Both the position numbers and the translations under genes were made by a program. This document shows positions 7,339 to 14,872 of a DNA stretch of 18,940 nt, piece after piece. The stretch's first letter is position 1. The number at the start of each line of letters is the position of its first letter. The DNA comes from Pseudomonadota bacterium (lineage in GTDB: Bacteria > Pseudomonadota > Alphaproteobacteria > Rhizobiales > Beijerinckiaceae). The notes under the pieces are model-generated. The model saw only the letters and a list, made by a program, of their open reading frames with translations. It made no database searches and was not told the DNA's origin. Location of the stretch: contig JAEXGT010000040.1 in the NCBI GenBank assembly GCA_023450615.1, positions 1-18,940 of the forward strand, read 5' to 3'.

Positions 7339-10275
7339 ATGCCCAGTGGCATGCCACTTCTGGTTATTGTCGCCCTTCCTCTCATCGGGAGCCTCGTTGC
7401 CGCCCTCCTGCGGCAGGACGCCAGAAACGGAGCCGCCTTCCTGGCAGGCGCCATAGCTCTGTGCAGCGCCATTCTGACAGCCGTCCACTACCCCGCCGTT
7501 CACCATGGCGGCGTTCTGCGCATGAGCATCGAGTGGGTGCCGGCGCTGGGTCTGAATTTCTCTCTGAGAATGGATGGCTTCACCTGGCTGTTCACCATGC
7601 TGGTCACATCAATCGGGTTCCTGGTGGTGCTCTATGCCCGCTACTACATGTCGCCCGCCGACCCGGTCCCGCGTTTCTTCGCGTTCCTGCTGGCCTTCAT
7701 GAGCGCCATGCTGGGCATTGTGCTCTCGGGCAATCTGCTTCAGCTCGTCTTCTTCTGGGAATTGACGAGCCTCTTCTCGTTCCTGCTCATCGGCTACTGG
7801 CACCACAACGCCAGCGCGCGCGACGGCGCGCGCATGGCGCTGACCGTGACGGCCACGGGCGGATTATGCCTGCTCGTCGGCGTTCTGCTGATCGGCCACA
7901 TCGTTGGCAGCTACGATCTCGACCAGGTTCTCTCCGCGGGAGACCGCATTCGCGGCAGCGACCTCTATCTGCCGACCCTTATCCTGGTCCTGCTCGGCGC
8001 TTTGACCAAGAGCGCCCAATTCCCTTTTCACTTCTGGCTTCCGCACGCCATGGCCGCGCCGACGCCGGTATCGGCCTATCTTCACTCCGCCACGATGGTG
8101 AAGGCCGGAATCTTTCTGCTGACCCTGCTCTGGCCCGTCCTGTCCGGCACGGACGCTTGGTTCTACATCGTGGTGTCGGCGGGCCTCTGCACCCTGCTCC
8201 TTGGTGCCTACGCGGCCATTTTTCAGCAGGATCTCAAAGGCCTTCTGGCGTATTCCACCATCAGCCACCTCGGCCTCATCACGCTGCTGCTCGGGCTCAG
8301 CAGCCCGCTCGCCGCCGTCGCCGCCATCTTCCACACCATGAACCATGCGACCTTCAAGGCATCGCTCTTCATGGCGGCGGGCATCATCGACCATGAAACC
8401 GGCACCCGCGACATCCGGCGCCTGAGCGGCCTGTTCCGGTTCATGCCGATCACGGCCACCCTGGCGATGGTCGCGGCCGCCGCCATGGCGGGCGTGCCGT
8501 TGCTCAACGGCTTCCTCTCGAAAGAAATGTTCTTCGCCGAGGCGGCAGCCTCACACGTCGACTCCATTCTCGACCAATCCCTGCCCTACTTCGCCATGCT
8601 GGCGAGCGCCTTCAGCGTCGCCTACTCCCTGCGGTTCATTCACGGCGTGTTCTTCGGCCCGCCGCCGACCGACCTGCCGAGGACGCCGCATGAGCCGCCG
8701 CACTGGATGCGTTTTCCGATCGAGCTTCTCGTTCTCGTCTGCCTCCTCGTCGGAATCGTCCCGGCGATGACCATCAAACCTTTCCTCTCGGCAGCGGTCT
8801 GGGCGGTCCTGGGGCCTGAGACGCCCTATTACAGCCTCGCCGTATGGCACGGCTTCAACGAACCGCTCATCATGAGCATCATCGCGCTCACCGGCGGCAT
8901 CATCCTGTACTGGCTGCTGCAGGGGTATCTCGCCAAGGGCATCGAAGGCCCGCCCCTCATTCGGCGGCTCAAGGGCCAGCGCATCTTTGAGCGCGTGTTG
9001 GTCACTCTGTCGTGGAAATGGGCGCGTTCGCTCGAGCGCCTGTTCGGCACCCAGCGGCTCCAGCCGCAGCTGCGATTGCTGGTCGCCTTCGCGGTGGTCG
9101 CGGCGCTCTGGCCTCTCTACCGGCAAGGGATCGACGCAGGTTCCCGTCCCGCCGCAGCCTTCGACCCCGCCTTTCTCCTGCTCTGGATCGTCGGCGGCCT
9201 CTGCGCTGTGGGCGCGGCCTACCAGGCCAAGTACCACCGCCTTGCGGCCATGGTTCTGCTGGGCGGAGCCGGGCTCGTCACCTGCATCACGTTCATCTGG
9301 TTCTCGGCTCCCGATCTCGCCATCACCCAGCTTCTCGTCGAAATCGTCACGACGGTGCTGATCCTTCTCGGCCTGCGCTGGCTGCCGAAGCGGATCGAAA
9401 TCGCGGATGAGGGGCTCGTGATGGGGCTGCGGGCCAGGGTGCGCCGCGCCCGCGACCTGATGCTGGCCGTGGCCGCCGGGGTGGGCATGACGCTCATCGT
9501 CTACGCCATGGTCACGCGGCCCCTGCCGGACACGATCTCGCGGTACTTTGTGGAGAACGCCTATTCGGAAGGCGGCGGCCGCAATGTCGTCAACGTGATC
9601 CTGGTCGATTTCCGCGGCTTCGATACCTTCGGCGAGATCGTCGTGCTCGCCGTCGTGGCAGTGACCGTCTTCTCCCTTCTACGCCGGTTCCGTCCCGCGC
9701 CGGAGAGCGTGAGTGCTCCGGAGCAGCAGCAGGTTCAGGATGCCTATGACACGGCCCGTCCGGATCGAACCGTCGGCGATACGCTCGCCGATTATCTCGC
9801 GATCCCCGGAATCATCATGCAATGGCTGTTTCCGGTGGTGGTCGTGGTCGCTGTCTACCTGTTCCTGCGCGGACACGATCTGCCCGGCGGAGGCTTCGCC
9901 GCCGGCGTCACCATGTCGATCGCGCTGATCCTCCAGTACATGGCAGGCGGGACACGCTGGATCGAGGCTCGGCTGCGGATCCGGCCGATCAGCTGGATGG
10001 GCCTGGGCCTTCTCTGCGCGGCAGCGACGGGAGCCGGAGCCTGGGTGTTCGGCTATCCGTTCCTGACCTCCTATTTCCAGTATCTGAACCTCCCGGCCAT
10101 CGGAAAGGTGCCAGCGGCCACCGCGCTCCTGTTCGACCTGGGCGTCTTCGCGGTCGTGGTGGGCGCCACGGTTCTCATCCTGATCGCCCTCGCGCACCAA
10201 TCGATCCGAACCCCGCGCGCCGCGCGCGCTCCGGTCGCCGCCCCGCCCCCCACCGTAGTGAAGGAGGAAGCATGA
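7339..10275 (+). CDS. phaAB: Monovalent cation/H+ antiporter, fused subunits A and B
   Basis: Largest subunit of the Mrp/Pha antiporter, which exchanges Na+ or K+ for protons across the inner membrane; it is homologous to NuoL-type complex I subunits. 978 residues: a MrpA/NuoL-like core (~1-480), the MrpA C-terminal region with a further helix set (~590-800), then a complete MrpB domain from about residue 808 (GDTLADYLAIPGIIMQWLFP, HDLPGGGFAAG). The A+B fusion is known from rhizobial phaAB. Ion-path residues are intact: E141 in FFWELTSLF, K224 in LTKSAQFPF, K255 in MVKAG and K300 in DLKGLLAYS, matching the functional Glu140/Lys223/Lys299 of Bacillus MrpA. The start ATG 7339 has AAGGAGA at 7323-7329. 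The stop overlaps phaC by ATGA. Na+ versus K+ cannot be told from sequence. Confidence 0.95.
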   Translation: MPSGMPLLVIVALPLIGSLVAALLRQDARNGAAFLAGAIALCSAILTAVHYPAVHHGGVLRMSIEWVPALGLNFSLRMDGFTWLFTMLVTSIGFLVVLYARYYMSPADPVPRFFAFLLAFMSAMLGIVLSGNLLQLVFFWELTSLFSFLLIGYWHHNASARDGARMALTVTATGGLCLLVGVLLIGHIVGSYDLDQVLSAGDRIRGSDLYLPTLILVLLGALTKSAQFPFHFWLPHAMAAPTPVSAYLHSATMVKAGIFLLTLLWPVLSGTDAWFYIVVSAGLCTLLLGAYAAIFQQDLKGLLAYSTISHLGLITLLLGLSSPLAAVAAIFHTMNHATFKASLFMAAGIIDHETGTRDIRRLSGLFRFMPITATLAMVAAAAMAGVPLLNGFLSKEMFFAEAAASHVDSILDQSLPYFAMLASAFSVAYSLRFIHGVFFGPPPTDLPRTPHEPPHWMRFPIELLVLVCLLVGIVPAMTIKPFLSAAVWAVLGPETPYYSLAVWHGFNEPLIMSIIALTGGIILYWLLQGYLAKGIEGPPLIRRLKGQRIFERVLVTLSWKWARSLERLFGTQRLQPQLRLLVAFAVVAALWPLYRQGIDAGSRPAAAFDPAFLLLWIVGGLCAVGAAYQAKYHRLAAMVLLGGAGLVTCITFIWFSAPDLAITQLLVEIVTTVLILLGLRWLPKRIEIADEGLVMGLRARVRRARDLMLAVAAGVGMTLIVYAMVTRPLPDTISRYFVENAYSEGGGRNVVNVILVDFRGFDTFGEIVVLAVVAVTVFSLLRRFRPAPESVSAPEQQQVQDAYDTARPDRTVGDTLADYLAIPGIIMQWLFPVVVVVAVYLFLRGHDLPGGGFAAGVTMSIALILQYMAGGTRWIEARLRIRPISWMGLGLLCAAATGAGAWVFGYPFLTSYFQYLNLPAIGKVPAATALLFDLGVFAVVVGATVLILIALAHQSIRTPRAARAPVAAPPPTVVKEEA

Positions 10276-10619
10276 ACGAGCTCATCTTCGCGCTCGCGGT
10301 CGGCATCCTGACCGCTTCAGGCGTGTGGCTGCTGCTGCGCCCGCGCACGTTCCAGGTGATCATCGGCCTGTCCCTGCTCTCCTATGCGGTGAACCTGTTC
10401 ATCTTCGGCATGGGCCGCCTGCGGGTCGGAGCGCCGCCGGTCCTCAAGAGCGCCGAAGCTACGGATCCGGCACTCTACGCCGATCCGCTGCCGCAGGCAT
10501 TGGTGCTCACCGCCATCGTCATCAGCTTCGCGACCACCGCCTTGTTCCTCGTGGTCATGCTGGCCTCTCGCGGCCTCACGGGAACGGACCATGTGGACGG
10601 ACGGGAGGATGAGCGATGA
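10272..10619 (+). CDS. phaC: Monovalent cation/H+ antiporter subunit C
   Basis: 115 residues, the usual size of MrpC/PhaC and homologous to NuoK. Three helices are visible: ~3-22, ~28-47 and ~75-97. The family region GLSLLSYAVNLFIFGMGRL is followed by the loop DPLPQALVLTAIVISFATTA, with the conserved DPLPQALVLTAIVI block. The ATG at 10272 was chosen because it has AAGGAGGAAG immediately upstream and overlaps the phaAB stop by ATGA; the reading frame remains open further upstream, but that part is antiporter-A shadow. It is required structurally in the antiporter membrane arm, next to D. Its C-terminus is short and charged (GREDER), and its stop overlaps phaD by ATGA. Confidence 0.93.
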   Translation: MNELIFALAVGILTASGVWLLLRPRTFQVIIGLSLLSYAVNLFIFGMGRLRVGAPPVLKSAEATDPALYADPLPQALVLTAIVISFATTALFLVVMLASRGLTGTDHVDGREDER

Positions 10620-12247
10620 CAGGTCCGATGCAACACCTGATCATCGTTCCGATCCTGCTGCCGCTGGTCTCCGCAGCCGTGATGCTTCTGCTCGCGGAGC
10701 GCCGCCGCGCCCTTAAGGGCGCGATCGGGATCGGGACCACCATCGTCCTGCTGATCGTGTCGATCCTCCTGCTCGGCATGGCCGACGCGGCTCCGACGGC
10801 GCCGGGCGGATCGGTCGCGCAGGTCTACCAGCTCGGCAACTGGCCGGCGCCCTTTGGCATCGTGCTGGTGCTGGACCGGCTCTCCGCGCTGATGCTGGTG
10901 CTGACGAGCGTCCTGGGCATTGCGGCCCTCCTTTACTCGCTTGCCCGGTGGCATCGCGCCGGACCGCGCTTCCACACGATCTTCCAGCTTCAGCTGATGG
11001 GCCTCAACGGGGCCTTCCTGACCGGCGACCTCTTCAACCTCTTCGTGTTCTTCGAGGTGCTGCTCACCGCCTCCTACGGCCTCGTTCTGCACGGCGATGG
11101 AACCGCCCGGATCAAGGCGGGGCTGGCCTATATCGCCATCAACCTCGTGGCCTCCCTCCTCTTCCTGATCGGCGCCAGCCTCATCTACGGCGTTACCGGC
11201 ACGCTCAACATGGCGGATCTCGCCCAGCGCATCCCGAATCTCGCGCCGGAGGACACGGCCCTCGCCGCGGCTGCGGCGGCGATCCTCGGCACCGCCTTCC
11301 TGATGAAGACGGGCGCGTGGCCGCTCAACTTCTGGCTCCCCACCACCTATGCCGCCGCGTCCGCCCCGGCTGCCGCCATCTTCGCCATCATGAGCAAGCT
11401 CGGCGTATACGTCATCCTGAGGCTATGGACCCTGATGTTCGGCGCGGATGCCGGACCGCTCGCTGGGTTCGGCGGTGACTGGCTGCTGTTCGGAGGCATG
11501 CTGACCATCGCGTTCGGGGTCGTCGGCGTGCTGGCCTCGCAATCCCTGCCCCGGCTTGCCGGATGCAGCGTGCTCGTCTCCTCCGGAACGCTCATTGCCG
11601 CCATCGGCACGGGGAGCGGCGCGGTCATCGGCTCTGCCCTGTTCTATCTCGTCAGCTCGACGTTCGGCATCGCCGCCCTCTTCCTGCTCGTCGAGTTGGT
11701 CGAGCGCATGCGCGATCCGGGGGCGGACGTTCTTGCCGTCACGATGGAAGCCTATGGCGACGGCGATGACGACGAGACCGAAGAAGAGGTGGGCGTGGCC
11801 ATTCCGGCGACCATCGCGCTTCTGGGCGGCAGCTTCATCGCCTGCGCCCTGATCCTGGCGGGCCTGCCGCCCCTCGCCGGCTTCATCGGCAAGTTCGGCA
11901 TGATGGCAGCGATGCTGAAAACGGATGGCGCCACGATCCAGGCCTCGACCTGGGGCCTGATCGCCCTGCTGACGATATCGGGCCTCGCCACCCTGATCGC
12001 CATGACGCGAACCGGAATCAGCTCCTTCTGGGCCCGCATGGATGACAGCGTTCCCCGGGTCCGCGTCATCGAGATGGCTCCGGTGCTTGCCCTTCTCCTG
12101 CTCTGCCTCGGCCTCACCATCGGCGGCGGCCCGGCCATGCGCTACATGGAGGCGACCACGCAGGCCCTCCAGGCTCCGCAGGGCTATGTGACAGGCGTGT
12201 TGCGGGCGCCGCTGGCGGGAGCGACCGAGGAGAAGAACACCCCATGA
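10616..12247 (+). CDS. phaD: Monovalent cation/H+ antiporter subunit D
   Basis: 543-residue NuoN/NuoM-like channel subunit of the antiporter. Key membrane residues are present: E147 in FFEVLLTASYG, K231 in LMKTGAWPLNFWLP and K261 in IMSKLGVY. About 14 helices are expected from the hydrophobicity. An acidic cytoplasmic-type loop at ~382-391 (DGDDDETEEE) precedes VGVAIPATIALLGG, giving a strongly charged hinge between helices. MrpD family members are about 490-550 residues, so the length is normal. ATG 10616 overlaps the phaC stop by four bases, and its stop overlaps phaE likewise. Together with A this subunit is expected to carry the proton or cation path. Confidence 0.94.
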   Translation: MTGPMQHLIIVPILLPLVSAAVMLLLAERRRALKGAIGIGTTIVLLIVSILLLGMADAAPTAPGGSVAQVYQLGNWPAPFGIVLVLDRLSALMLVLTSVLGIAALLYSLARWHRAGPRFHTIFQLQLMGLNGAFLTGDLFNLFVFFEVLLTASYGLVLHGDGTARIKAGLAYIAINLVASLLFLIGASLIYGVTGTLNMADLAQRIPNLAPEDTALAAAAAAILGTAFLMKTGAWPLNFWLPTTYAAASAPAAAIFAIMSKLGVYVILRLWTLMFGADAGPLAGFGGDWLLFGGMLTIAFGVVGVLASQSLPRLAGCSVLVSSGTLIAAIGTGSGAVIGSALFYLVSSTFGIAALFLLVELVERMRDPGADVLAVTMEAYGDGDDDETEEEVGVAIPATIALLGGSFIACALILAGLPPLAGFIGKFGMMAAMLKTDGATIQASTWGLIALLTISGLATLIAMTRTGISSFWARMDDSVPRVRVIEMAPVLALLLLCLGLTIGGGPAMRYMEATTQALQAPQGYVTGVLRAPLAGATEEKNTP

Positions 12248-12732
12248 GCTGGCTCCTGCCCTATCCGCTTCTCTCCGCCGCCCTGCTCGCCCTGTGGCTT
12301 CTGCTGAATCAGAGCGTCTCGCCCGGTCATATCGCGCTGGGGGCCGTGCTCGCGGTCCTGGCGTCATGGGGAATGGCAGCCCTGAGGCCGGAGAAGCCGC
12401 ACATCCGCCGTCCTGGGGCGATCCTGCGCCTTGCGGGCACGGTCCTTTACGACATCCTCCGCTCCAACATCGCTGTCGGGCGGATCATCGTGCGCTCGCG
12501 GCAGCCCGGAGTGAATGCGGGCTTCATGACCATTCCGCTGGATATGCGCAGCCCTCATGGGCTCGCGGTCCTCTCCATCATCATCACCTCGACCCCAGGC
12601 ACCATCTGGGTGAACTACGATGCCGCCAAGGGCACCCTGCTGCTGCACGTCTTGGATCTGGTCGACAAGACGGTGTGGATCGAGACGATAAAGGGACGCT
12701 ATGAGCGGCGGCTGATGGAGATCTTCGAATGA
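12244..12732 (+). CDS. phaE: Monovalent cation/H+ antiporter subunit E
   Basis: 162 residues, the usual MrpE/PhaE size. The N-terminus has two helices (WLLPYPLLSAALLALWLLLNQ, then IALGAVLAVLASWGMAAL). The conserved block of the family follows: LYDILRSNIAVGRII, the P-L-D-M-R-S region and IIITSTPGTIWVNYD. A soluble C-terminal part ends in RYERRLMEIFE. The start ATG 12244 overlaps the phaD stop (ATGA), and the stop overlaps phaF. MrpE is needed for full activity of the complex in Bacillus; its precise role is still unclear. Confidence 0.93.
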   Translation: MSWLLPYPLLSAALLALWLLLNQSVSPGHIALGAVLAVLASWGMAALRPEKPHIRRPGAILRLAGTVLYDILRSNIAVGRIIVRSRQPGVNAGFMTIPLDMRSPHGLAVLSIIITSTPGTIWVNYDAAKGTLLLHVLDLVDKTVWIETIKGRYERRLMEIFE

Positions 12733-13013
12733 ACGCTCTCGTCATCTTCCATTGGGCCATCGTCAGTGCCCAGATCATGCTGGGCTTGGCCATGTGCTGC
12801 GCTACCTACCGGCTCGTCGTCGGTCCGCGCGCGCAGGATCGCATCCTCGGCCTGGATACTCTCTACGTGAACTCCATGCTGATGCTGATCACGTTCGGAA
12901 TCCGCACCGGCACCACTCTGTATTTCGAAGCGGCGCTCATCATCGGGCTTCTCGGCTTCGTTTCGACTGTCGCTCTCGCCAAATTCCTCATGCGCGGAGA
13001 GGTGATCGAATGA
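12729..13013 (+). CDS. phaF: Monovalent cation/H+ antiporter subunit F
   Basis: 94 residues with three helices, the normal MrpF/PhaF layout. Family signature: AQIMLGLAMCCATYRLVVGPRAQDRILGLDTL, in which the Arg-x-x-x-Gly-Pro-x-x-x-Asp-Arg region is typical, followed by IGLLGFVSTVALAKFLMRGEVIE. MrpF has been associated with transport of solutes such as bile salts in Bacillus, but here it is simply part of the seven-subunit operon. ATGA overlaps at both ends (12729-12732 with phaE; 13010-13013 with phaG) indicate translational coupling. Confidence 0.93.
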   Translation: MNALVIFHWAIVSAQIMLGLAMCCATYRLVVGPRAQDRILGLDTLYVNSMLMLITFGIRTGTTLYFEAALIIGLLGFVSTVALAKFLMRGEVIE

Positions 13014-13387
13014 ACGCCGCAGGAAACCTGCCTGCCTGGGCTGCGCTGCTGACTGCTTTCTGCGTGCTGGTTGGGGCAGCCGTCACCCTGATCGGGTCAA
13101 TCGGGCTGCTGCGGCTCGGGAACTTCTATGCCCGGGTCCACGCCCCGACCCTTGGCACCACTTTCGGGATGGGCAGCATCCTGGTCGGGTCGGCGCTCTT
13201 CTTCAGCGTGATGGAGCTGCGCCCGGTCATTCATGAAATCCTGATCGCCGTGTTCGTCACGCTCACCACACCGGTCACCTTGATGCTCCTCGTCCGGGCG
13301 GCGCTCTACCGCGACCGAACGGAGGGTAACGAAAACGTGCCGGCTGCGGATTCCGAAGCGATAGAAGGCCCAATCGCTAAGAAATAA
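13010..13387 (+). CDS. phaG: Monovalent cation/H+ antiporter subunit G
   Basis: 125 residues from ATG 13010, which overlaps the phaF stop; the frame is open further upstream but that part is shadow. Family signature: LIGSIGLLRLGNFYARVHAPTLGTTFG (MrpG RxP..y.RlHa..k..tlG type), then two more helices, with VFVTLTTPVTLMLLVRAAL typical of the last. The C-terminus has a hydrophilic tail (NENVPAADSEAIEG). Last gene of the operon; two small hairpins follow before the convergent XRE gene. With this gene the whole set A-G is present, so the antiporter should be functional. Confidence 0.92.
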   Translation: MNAAGNLPAWAALLTAFCVLVGAAVTLIGSIGLLRLGNFYARVHAPTLGTTFGMGSILVGSALFFSVMELRPVIHEILIAVFVTLTTPVTLMLLVRAALYRDRTEGNENVPAADSEAIEGPIAKK

Positions 13388-13395
13388 GGATCGGT

Positions 13396-13429
13396 CCGGC
13401 GATGCCGGGCTTAGGCCTGCTCTCAGGCC
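13396..13429. terminator. Hairpin pair between converging phaG and XRE genes
   Basis: Two stem-loops lie in the short convergent gap: CCGGC-GAT-GCCGG (13396-13408) and GGCCTG-CTCT-CAGGCC (13414-13429). The second overlaps the XRE stop codon. They could limit read-through in both directions. Neither has a T-tract, so they are not canonical intrinsic terminators. Confidence 0.35.
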
Positions 13430-13749
13430 ACTGGCCTGCGAAGCCGCACCCCTGGCCCTGACTCGTCCGGGGGGATCAGCACGGCGCCGCCCTTTTCCAA
13501 GGCGGCCACGACCTGTGCTGCCGTCGTCGGGTGAAGGTGATGGCGTCCGTTTTCGAAGTCGCGAATGGTGCTGCGCGAAACCTCGGCCCGTTCGGCAAGC
13601 TCCTCCTGGGTCCAATCCAGGAGGCCACGGGCGGCGCGACATTGCTCAGGACACACTAGCGGCATTCGGGGCTCATGCTTGGGCAATTCCAGGTCGCCCA
13701 TTATGGTTGAAGCTAGGGTGGCTTGGCGCTTGGCGCAAGCAGGCTTCAT
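13423..13749 (-). CDS. Small XRE-family helix-turn-helix regulator
   Basis: 108 residues from the ATG at 13749, chosen for its strong ribosome-binding site (GGGGGAG) about 6-8 nt upstream; the open frame runs further but without a better start. The helix-turn-helix spans ~36-72: QCRAARGLLDWTQEELAERA followed by EVSRSTIRDFENGRH, the recognition helix being SRSTIRDFENG. A short C-terminal region (TTAAQVVAALEKGGAVLIPP) is typical of small chromosomal Cro/CI-like regulators. The N-terminal ~30 residues are not clearly conserved, so M17 or M29 may be the true start. The target is unknown; no toxin gene lies beside it. It ends against the pha operon terminus and sits 134 nt downstream of rnk on the same strand. 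Confidence 0.8.
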   Translation of the reverse strand: MKPACAKRQATLASTIMGDLELPKHEPRMPLVCPEQCRAARGLLDWTQEELAERAEVSRSTIRDFENGRHHLHPTTAAQVVAALEKGGAVLIPPDESGPGVRLRRPVA

Positions 13750-13883
13750 CACAATCTCCCCCTTACCGGGCGCGGAAAGCGGCCTGATCCGGATGGACCC
13801 ATGGGCATCGCCTTGCCGTCCGGTGCAGGATCGAGCACGCGCTGGGCGCAGCGCGTGCCTTTGGTCGTAAGCTGCACGGATTT

Positions 13884-14312
13884 TCAGGCAGGCAGAGGCT
13901 CCGCAGCGACGGGCTCGCGCACCTGCATCACCGTCAACCGCTTCGTGTCCCCCGTGCGCGTCGTCCAATCGATCGACTTGCCGATGGGGAGGCCGATCAA
14001 GGCCGTGCCGATGGGCGTGAGCACCGAAATGCGGCCCTTCGAGATGTCGGCCTCGTTGGGATAGACCAGGGTCACCGTCTGCACGCGTCCGGTCATGTCG
14101 TCGCGGAAATCGACCTCACAGCCCATGCAGACCGTGTCGGCGGCATTGCGTCCCTTCGGGAGGACATGGGCCCTTTCGAGCTCCTCCATCAGTTCGGCCG
14201 CCACTTCGGGCATGGTGTTTGCTGCGGCATTGGCGAGGCTCGAGAGCTTCTCGTGGTCCGTGGCCGTCAGGGTAATGCGCGGCTTGGCTTTGCTGATCGT
14301 CTTCTTGGTCAT
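13884..14312 (-). CDS. rnk: Rnk / GreA-GreB-family RNA polymerase-interacting protein
   Basis: 142 residues, the size of Rnk (regulator of nucleoside diphosphate kinase). The N-terminal half (~14-55) is a short helical hairpin (DHEKLSSLANAAANT, VAAELMEELERAHVLP). The C-terminal half is the GreA/B-type FKBP-like domain with VTLVYPNEADISKGRISVL and TPIGTALIGLPIGKSIDW, the strongest family match. Such proteins bind RNA polymerase near its secondary channel but, with the short coiled coil, do not cleave RNA as GreA does. The ATG at 14312 has AGGAG seven to eight nt upstream. A lone Cys pair, C-M-G-C (~62-65), is seen. A generic GreA/GreB-family annotation would also be correct. Confidence 0.85.
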   Translation of the reverse strand: MTKKTISKAKPRITLTATDHEKLSSLANAAANTMPEVAAELMEELERAHVLPKGRNAADTVCMGCEVDFRDDMTGRVQTVTLVYPNEADISKGRISVLTPIGTALIGLPIGKSIDWTTRTGDTKRLTVMQVREPVAAEPLPA

Positions 14313-14348
14313 GGTTCGTCTCCTGTTCTTGAAGCGCGGCGGCAGATT

Positions 14349-14519
14349 TCAGGCTACCGACGGGCCGGGATCGTTGTCGGTGTCGTCATGGGTTGGCGGG
14401 CTTGTTTCCCGCTCCGTCACGGGGCGGCGCGGGATCAGCCGGATAACCTTCGCATCCGTCTGCTCGGGCGCGTCGGGCAGGTCCGGCTTCGAAAGCGGCT
14501 CCTTCGGGGATTGGGACAC
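14349..14519 (-). CDS. Probable small hypothetical protein with GTG start
   Basis: The frame is open from 14708, but the upstream part (MLQHFFKFIR...) is not protein-like and its ATG lacks a ribosome-binding site. An in-frame GTG at 14519 has an excellent AGGAG eight nt upstream (14528-14532) and yields 56 residues: hydrophilic, Pro/Asp-rich, with a central basic KVIRLIPRRPVTER block and an acidic end (THDDTDNDPG). It lies 36 nt upstream of rnk on the same strand, so it may be co-transcribed. Function unknown. If real, it is probably a disordered protein. A 119-aa version starting at 14708 is less likely. Confidence 0.5.
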   Translation of the reverse strand: MSQSPKEPLSKPDLPDAPEQTDAKVIRLIPRRPVTERETSPPTHDDTDNDPGPSVA

Positions 14520-14872
14520 GGCACGCTCTCCTCTGCTCTCAGCCTGTTTCTGAGCCAGCGCAGACCTGAGCAGCCCGGCCAGAAACGTGCTTGTAGGATT
14601 GTCACAACCGGAATGCGCGCCATCCGTCGGCAAGCCATGGGGCCTGCCCGCCGGATGAACGGCCTCATGCTCCGCAATGCGGATGAATTTGAAGAAATGT
14701 TGAAGCATACCGCGCCACCGGATGCGCCAGCATCCGGCCTCACAAGATGTCCGAAGATTTAAGGATCTTGCGCTCCCCCGAACTCGGGGTGCGGATGCAC
14801 GTCGAGCTCGGGGCTACTTGCCCGCGATGAGGTTGCCAGCCCGGTACAGGGCGCGGTGATCTTGTGCGATGC
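14520..14872. other. 353-bp stretch without a convincing gene
   Basis: Holds a perfect hairpin CCGGATGC-GCCA-GCATCCGG (14718-14737) with no T-tract. The plus-strand frame ending at 14762 (…GLMLRNADEFEEMLKHTAPP…) is protein-like for a short stretch but has no good start. A minus-strand frame running from about 14955 to a stop near 14818 is a possible gene remnant (see the PTS IIA entry). Nothing else was recognised. Confidence 0.5.
14718..14737. repeat. 8-bp perfect stem-loop
   Basis: CCGGATGC, a four-base GCCA loop, then GCATCCGG. The stem is strong and isolated between genes, upstream of the 56-aa gene and downstream of the PTS IIA gene on the minus strand. There is no T-run on either strand. 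It may be a terminator of the IIA transcript or an extragenic palindrome. Confidence 0.4.

Noticed and set aside
7125..8396. 423-codon plus-strand ORF
   Set aside because: Starts in the intergenic region and then runs out of frame through phaAB; His/Arg/Pro-rich product.
11423..12367. 314-codon minus-strand ORF
   Set aside because: Antisense to phaD; Arg/Gly/Ala-rich without domains.
14166..14762. 198-codon plus-strand ORF with a protein-like end
   Set aside because: The first half is antisense to rnk and the rest lacks a start with a ribosome-binding site; the last ~30 codons are noted in the intergenic entry only.
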